Part shown: in pieces, positions 44,041 through 47,005 of the stretch
Layout of the letters: the number at the start of each line of letters is the position of its first letter
Numbering within the stretch: the first letter of the stretch is position 1
NCBI GenBank assembly: GCA_944390105.1
Contig: CALXOV010000065.1
Coordinates: 1-47,005 of the forward strand
DNA: 47,005 nucleotides
Source of the DNA: an uncultured Succinivibrionaceae bacterium
GTDB lineage: Bacteria; Pseudomonadota; Gammaproteobacteria; Enterobacterales; Succinivibrionaceae
Reading direction: 5' to 3'
Made by a program: the position numbers and the translations under genes
The notes under the pieces: model-generated
What the model was told of the DNA's origin: nothing
Database searches by the model: none
Seen by the model: the letters and a program-made list of their open reading frames with translations, nothing else

Positions 44041-45530
44041 ATGATATTGCTTTGAGCAACTTCCGGGCCGCCTGCGAATCGCACACATAATTCTGCGGCT
44101 GCAGGCACTCTGGCAGCTGAAGGATGCTGAGACAATCCTCATCAATGTATTTAAAGCGCCGCTCATTGGGCTTAAGTACGCCGGATTTACCCTGCCGATC
44201 ATACAGCTTGAGATGATGATTTGTGACAAGCTGCCGGCGCGCCCACAGCGAGATATACATGAGGTAGGAGCAGACAGATGGCATTTCATAAATCTGGGCC
44301 GTATGCACCACAATTAAGATGCGGGCAATCGCCGCCGTGCATCCTTTACTGCGACTGAGCAGCGAGCGCGCCCGTATGGTAGACACATCCTTAGCACAGT
44401 GCTCAATATCATTGGAATGAATCGTCGCATCAAATCGTCTTAAGAATGTAGTGAAATATTACGGTTATTCTGGAAGTATACGGTGACCTTAGCAAGCAGA
44501 TCTTGGTTGGCAGCTGTTTTTATTCCGCCCTTTGGTCCGCGCTGTACGCGATCTTTTCCAGAGCATCAAACAGCGTGCAGAGTTCATCCATCAGGAGGAT
44601 GCTGTGCTGCGTGCGAACTTCTTGCCGAAAGTCCGTAAGCGGCCGTTTCTGCTCATTGCTGATTTGCTCAGCATAGGCTTCCCACTTGAAAATCTGGCTT
44701 ATCAAATCTCAGATCCGCATCAGACAGAATATCCCGCCCTGAATCAAGTCACCGTCCTTAACCGGGTGATTAAGTTGCTGGATAATGTCATCCAAATCCA
44801 GCGCGTCCACGTAGCCGCCGTCAATCGCCTCCTGCGCATTGTTGATTTCGCGCTTGAGGCGCGCTAGGCAGCACTGATTGTCCTGCCTGAGCGCCTGTCC
44901 TACCGTCAAATAGCTAGAATACGCATCAGTAACTAGGATTTTCTTTTAGGTGCTTGGTTGGACTTCAATCATCTCTGTCGTAAACTTGCTGACATTGTTG
45001 CGCGGCTACGCATTGGCGTAAAACACCGACCGTATCGCTGCCGTCATCGTGATGGCTTTCATGTAGATATAGCAGACATGACTGCCTTCATTATTGATGA
45101 TGCGATACTTCGTTTCATCGGCGAGGATGAGAGCACCGGAAATTTATCAGCAGCAGCTGCTGCTGCGAGCTGTCATTATTCATACTGTACAGCGTAGAGT
45201 GCCGAGTTTTGCATCTTTGAGCAGCATTTTGCTTAGAGCATTGATGAACTGGACATTGCCGTACAGCGACTCCAGAAAGACCATAAACTATAGGGATATC
45301 GTGCGGTCAGGAAGCAGCGGGATGGTACCGGCTTCCAGCAAATCGATAAAGCCGCAGCGCTTACCCTCCACTTCCAGGTTGAGATAATGCCTCTTTATCG
45401 TCCATGTGGAAGCATCCACATTCACTCCCCCAGAGCCGCCATCGAGTCGAAAATATCGAGGGAGGCTTTGATGGCACCTAGCTTCCCTGTACACTTGCCA
45501 TAGCAGTGCTACCAGGAGCAGGAGGTCTGC
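44033..45530 (-). pseudogene. Decayed IS66-family transposase (TnpC)
   Basis: Reading the minus strand through several frameshifts and stops recovers, in the right order, the parts of a TnpC transposase. First comes LESLYGNVQFINALSKMLLKD, then the first catalytic block GALILADETKYRIINNEG with SHVCYIYMKAITM after it. The second block is KILVTDAYSSYLTVG followed by CCLARLKREINNA. A middle helical region (EQISNEQKRPLTDFRQEVR) and a C-terminal region (VSTIRARSLLSRSKGC) complete the series. The DET and TDAY blocks carry two of the acidic DDE residues. At least five interruptions make it non-functional. The (CAG)3(CTG)3 palindrome lies inside it. Confidence 0.7.
45148..45165. repeat. (CAG)3(CTG)3 perfect palindrome
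   Basis: Three CAG units run directly into three CTG units, an 18-base perfect palindrome able to form a hairpin on either strand. It falls inside the decayed tnpC, close to one of its frame breaks, and may be where slippage produced a small expansion. Confidence 0.6.
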
Positions 45531-45692
45531 TTCTGCTTAATTTTCTCTGGATGGGAGTGGTGCCGGCTTTTTAGCACATCATTCCACCTCAATTTAAATT
45601 AATCCACTGATCTTTACTAAAAATTTTGTCAAATTATCTTTAAATTTTGCGGCTATGTGTGGTTATCTGTGACTTAATAGGCCATTACTGCC

Positions 45693-46657
45693 TTGACAGC
45701 TGCTGGCTATGAAGCTGTGTATTTCAATTTGCAGGAATGGGTTCTTAATCATGGGAGATCACTTAAACTGCACCCTTTAGAGCCGGGTGAAAATCCTCAC
45801 ATTATACGCAGCGACCTTATGCGCAACGGTTGGCATTGCGACTCGCTGTATGGTATCTTTCCGCTTGACGATATTGACGAAAATGATCCTGCACATTTCG
45901 ATCGCGTCTTCTACAAAGAAAAATATATTGTTCTAGAACAAGCATCGGGCAGGACTGAGCGATTGATCATAACTTACTCGCTCAAATACAAACAGTTTAT
46001 GCAAATGAAACGCGTGCGCGATCTTGACCGCGCCGATAAACTTATTCAAAGCAAAAAACTTGATAAGGGCGATCTTAAAAAGCTCAATGACGTCACGCGC
46101 TATATTAAGGTAACCTCCACCACCGCTGACGACGAGAAGGCAGACAACACGGACACGAAATTGATCAAGAAGAGATCGCGCGCCAGAGTGCTTACGAGGG
46201 CTTTTACGCTGTCAGTGCCAGCTTTGACCAAGACAAGAAAAGCGCTAAAGAGATCGCAACAATCAATTATGGTCGCTGGGAGATAGAGGAGTCATTTCGT
46301 ATTTTAAAATCTGAGTTTAAGTCGCGTACGGTCTTTGTGCGTACAGAGGAGCACATTAGCACTCACTTTACTATCTGCTTTATGGCACTTCTGGTCTTTA
46401 GACTATTAGAGAAACTGATTAACGAAGGAAAGGAAAAGCCTTTTACGGCATCGCAGATAGTATCAGGGTTAAGGAAAATGGAGGTAACCAAAGCGGATCA
46501 ATTTTACTGCGGTCACTTTATCAGCTCAGATTTCACAGACCGACTGAATGAAATCATGGGCATGAGATTCGACTGCGAGTTCATTACACGAGGGCAAATG
46601 ACCAAAAATATTAGACAGTCGAAAAAATTTTTGCGCCCACGAAAGTCCTCAAAATAG
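45693..46657 (+). pseudogene. IS1634-family transposase, 5'-truncated and frameshifted
   Basis: Two overlapping frames together give the C-terminal half of an IS1634-type DDE transposase. The first (from a TTG at 45693) contains YKEKYIVLEQASGRTERLIITYSLKY. The second contains AYEGFYAVSASFDQDKKSAK, the diagnostic block INYGRWEIEESFRILKSEF with the catalytic Glu, and HFTICFMALLVFRLLEK. The switch lies at the AAA run at 46158-46160 and is repaired by adding one A. Stops close the frame upstream of 45693, so the first half, with the first DDE residues, is missing. It is less decayed than the IS66 remnant beside it. Confidence 0.8.
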
Positions 46658-47005
46658 ACATTGCTACTTAAAAAAAACACCATGAGGCCCTGCTCACAAC
46701 GACCTAATGAAAGGATTGTGTTTTAGTGGAGGCCAGCGTCAGCTGGCTTTATTAAGTGAATTTGAGGGAAGTTGATAACTATTATTGAATAGCGAGAGCT
46801 AACTGCTTGTTATGCTATAGTTATTTTGGGAAATTGGTCAGTTTTGATCTTGTTCCTTTTTTTGGTATCTAATACCGTAAAAAAACTAAGACGAGCCGGT
46901 TACGCGCACAACGACCTGGGGATCTTTTAGTTGCTATATCGATACCCCGCATGAAAAAAAGCAGATGCTGCAGTAATGCACCATACTGATTTTTCGCTTC
47001 CCGGT
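46658..47005. other. Gene-free right end
   Basis: No gene is supported in this 348-base stretch. It contains a terminator-like hairpin (GCCAGC-GTCA-GCTGGC then TTTATTA, 46732-46750) soon after the IS1634 remnant, and a -10-like TATAGT near 46822. A direct repeat CACAACGACCT occurs near 46695 and again near 46908. The repeat may mark an old insertion boundary. Confidence 0.35.

Noticed and set aside
45148-45165. CRISPR or microsatellite array
   Set aside because: There is only one short palindromic triplet run, with no repeat-spacer structure anywhere in the window.

Overview
The window is chromosomal DNA from a gammaproteobacterium. The evidence is the gene content and order: rpoE-rseA-rseB, lepA-lepB-rnc-era-recO, rlmD-relA, divergent rpmE/priA, hslR-hslO and yggS-proC-yggT. 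A perfect CRP-type operator, a sigma-E-type promoter in front of rpoE, and a short malic enzyme fit an enteric or host-associated member. A Succinivibrionaceae-like anaerobe is my guess from overall impression, not something the sequence proves. I found no rRNA, tRNA, CRISPR array or prophage.

Layout. 1-483: no gene, but a perfect CRP palindrome. 484-6869: housekeeping block of murI, trmA, a short malic enzyme, rpmE and priA, with clear hairpin terminators. 6870-7682: a possible tiny membrane ORF and the 3' scrap of an IS1182-type transposase. 7683-13491: gpmI, facing away from the co-oriented run hslR-hslO-fsr-like-pdxJ-ribB. 13651-18068: a UvrA paralogue without most of the UvrB-binding insert, a secreted cyclophilin-like protein, an AT-rich spacer, and a metallophosphoesterase broken by two frameshifts.

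18069-32457 is a long, entirely minus-strand series, read from right to left: rpoE, rseA, rseB, lepA, lepB, rnc, a GT25 glycosyltransferase, era, recO, rlmD, relA, and a phosphoethanolamine-transferase-like sulfatase-fold enzyme. It places envelope-stress control, protein export, RNA processing, ribosome assembly, the stringent response and envelope-glycan modification in one orientation. A good sigma-E promoter candidate lies just upstream of rpoE. rseC is absent.

32573-42739 is richer in envelope functions: a capsule-type glycosyltransferase, a giant MscM/MscK-type mechanosensitive channel, a ferredoxin-GT8 pair, and yggS-proC-yggT followed by a very AT-rich two-part HAD-type protein of the kind found in surface-polysaccharide loci. 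42740-47005 is an insertion-sequence graveyard: an IS66-type tnpC in several frames on the minus strand, possible IS66 accessory pieces facing it, and an IS1634-type transposase that lacks its 5' half and carries a frameshift.

No clear new multi-gene system is visible. The best leads are the unexplained C-terminal domain of the phosphoethanolamine-transferase-like enzyme, the glycosyltransferase inserted between rnc and era, and the AT-rich HAD protein at the end of the proC operon.
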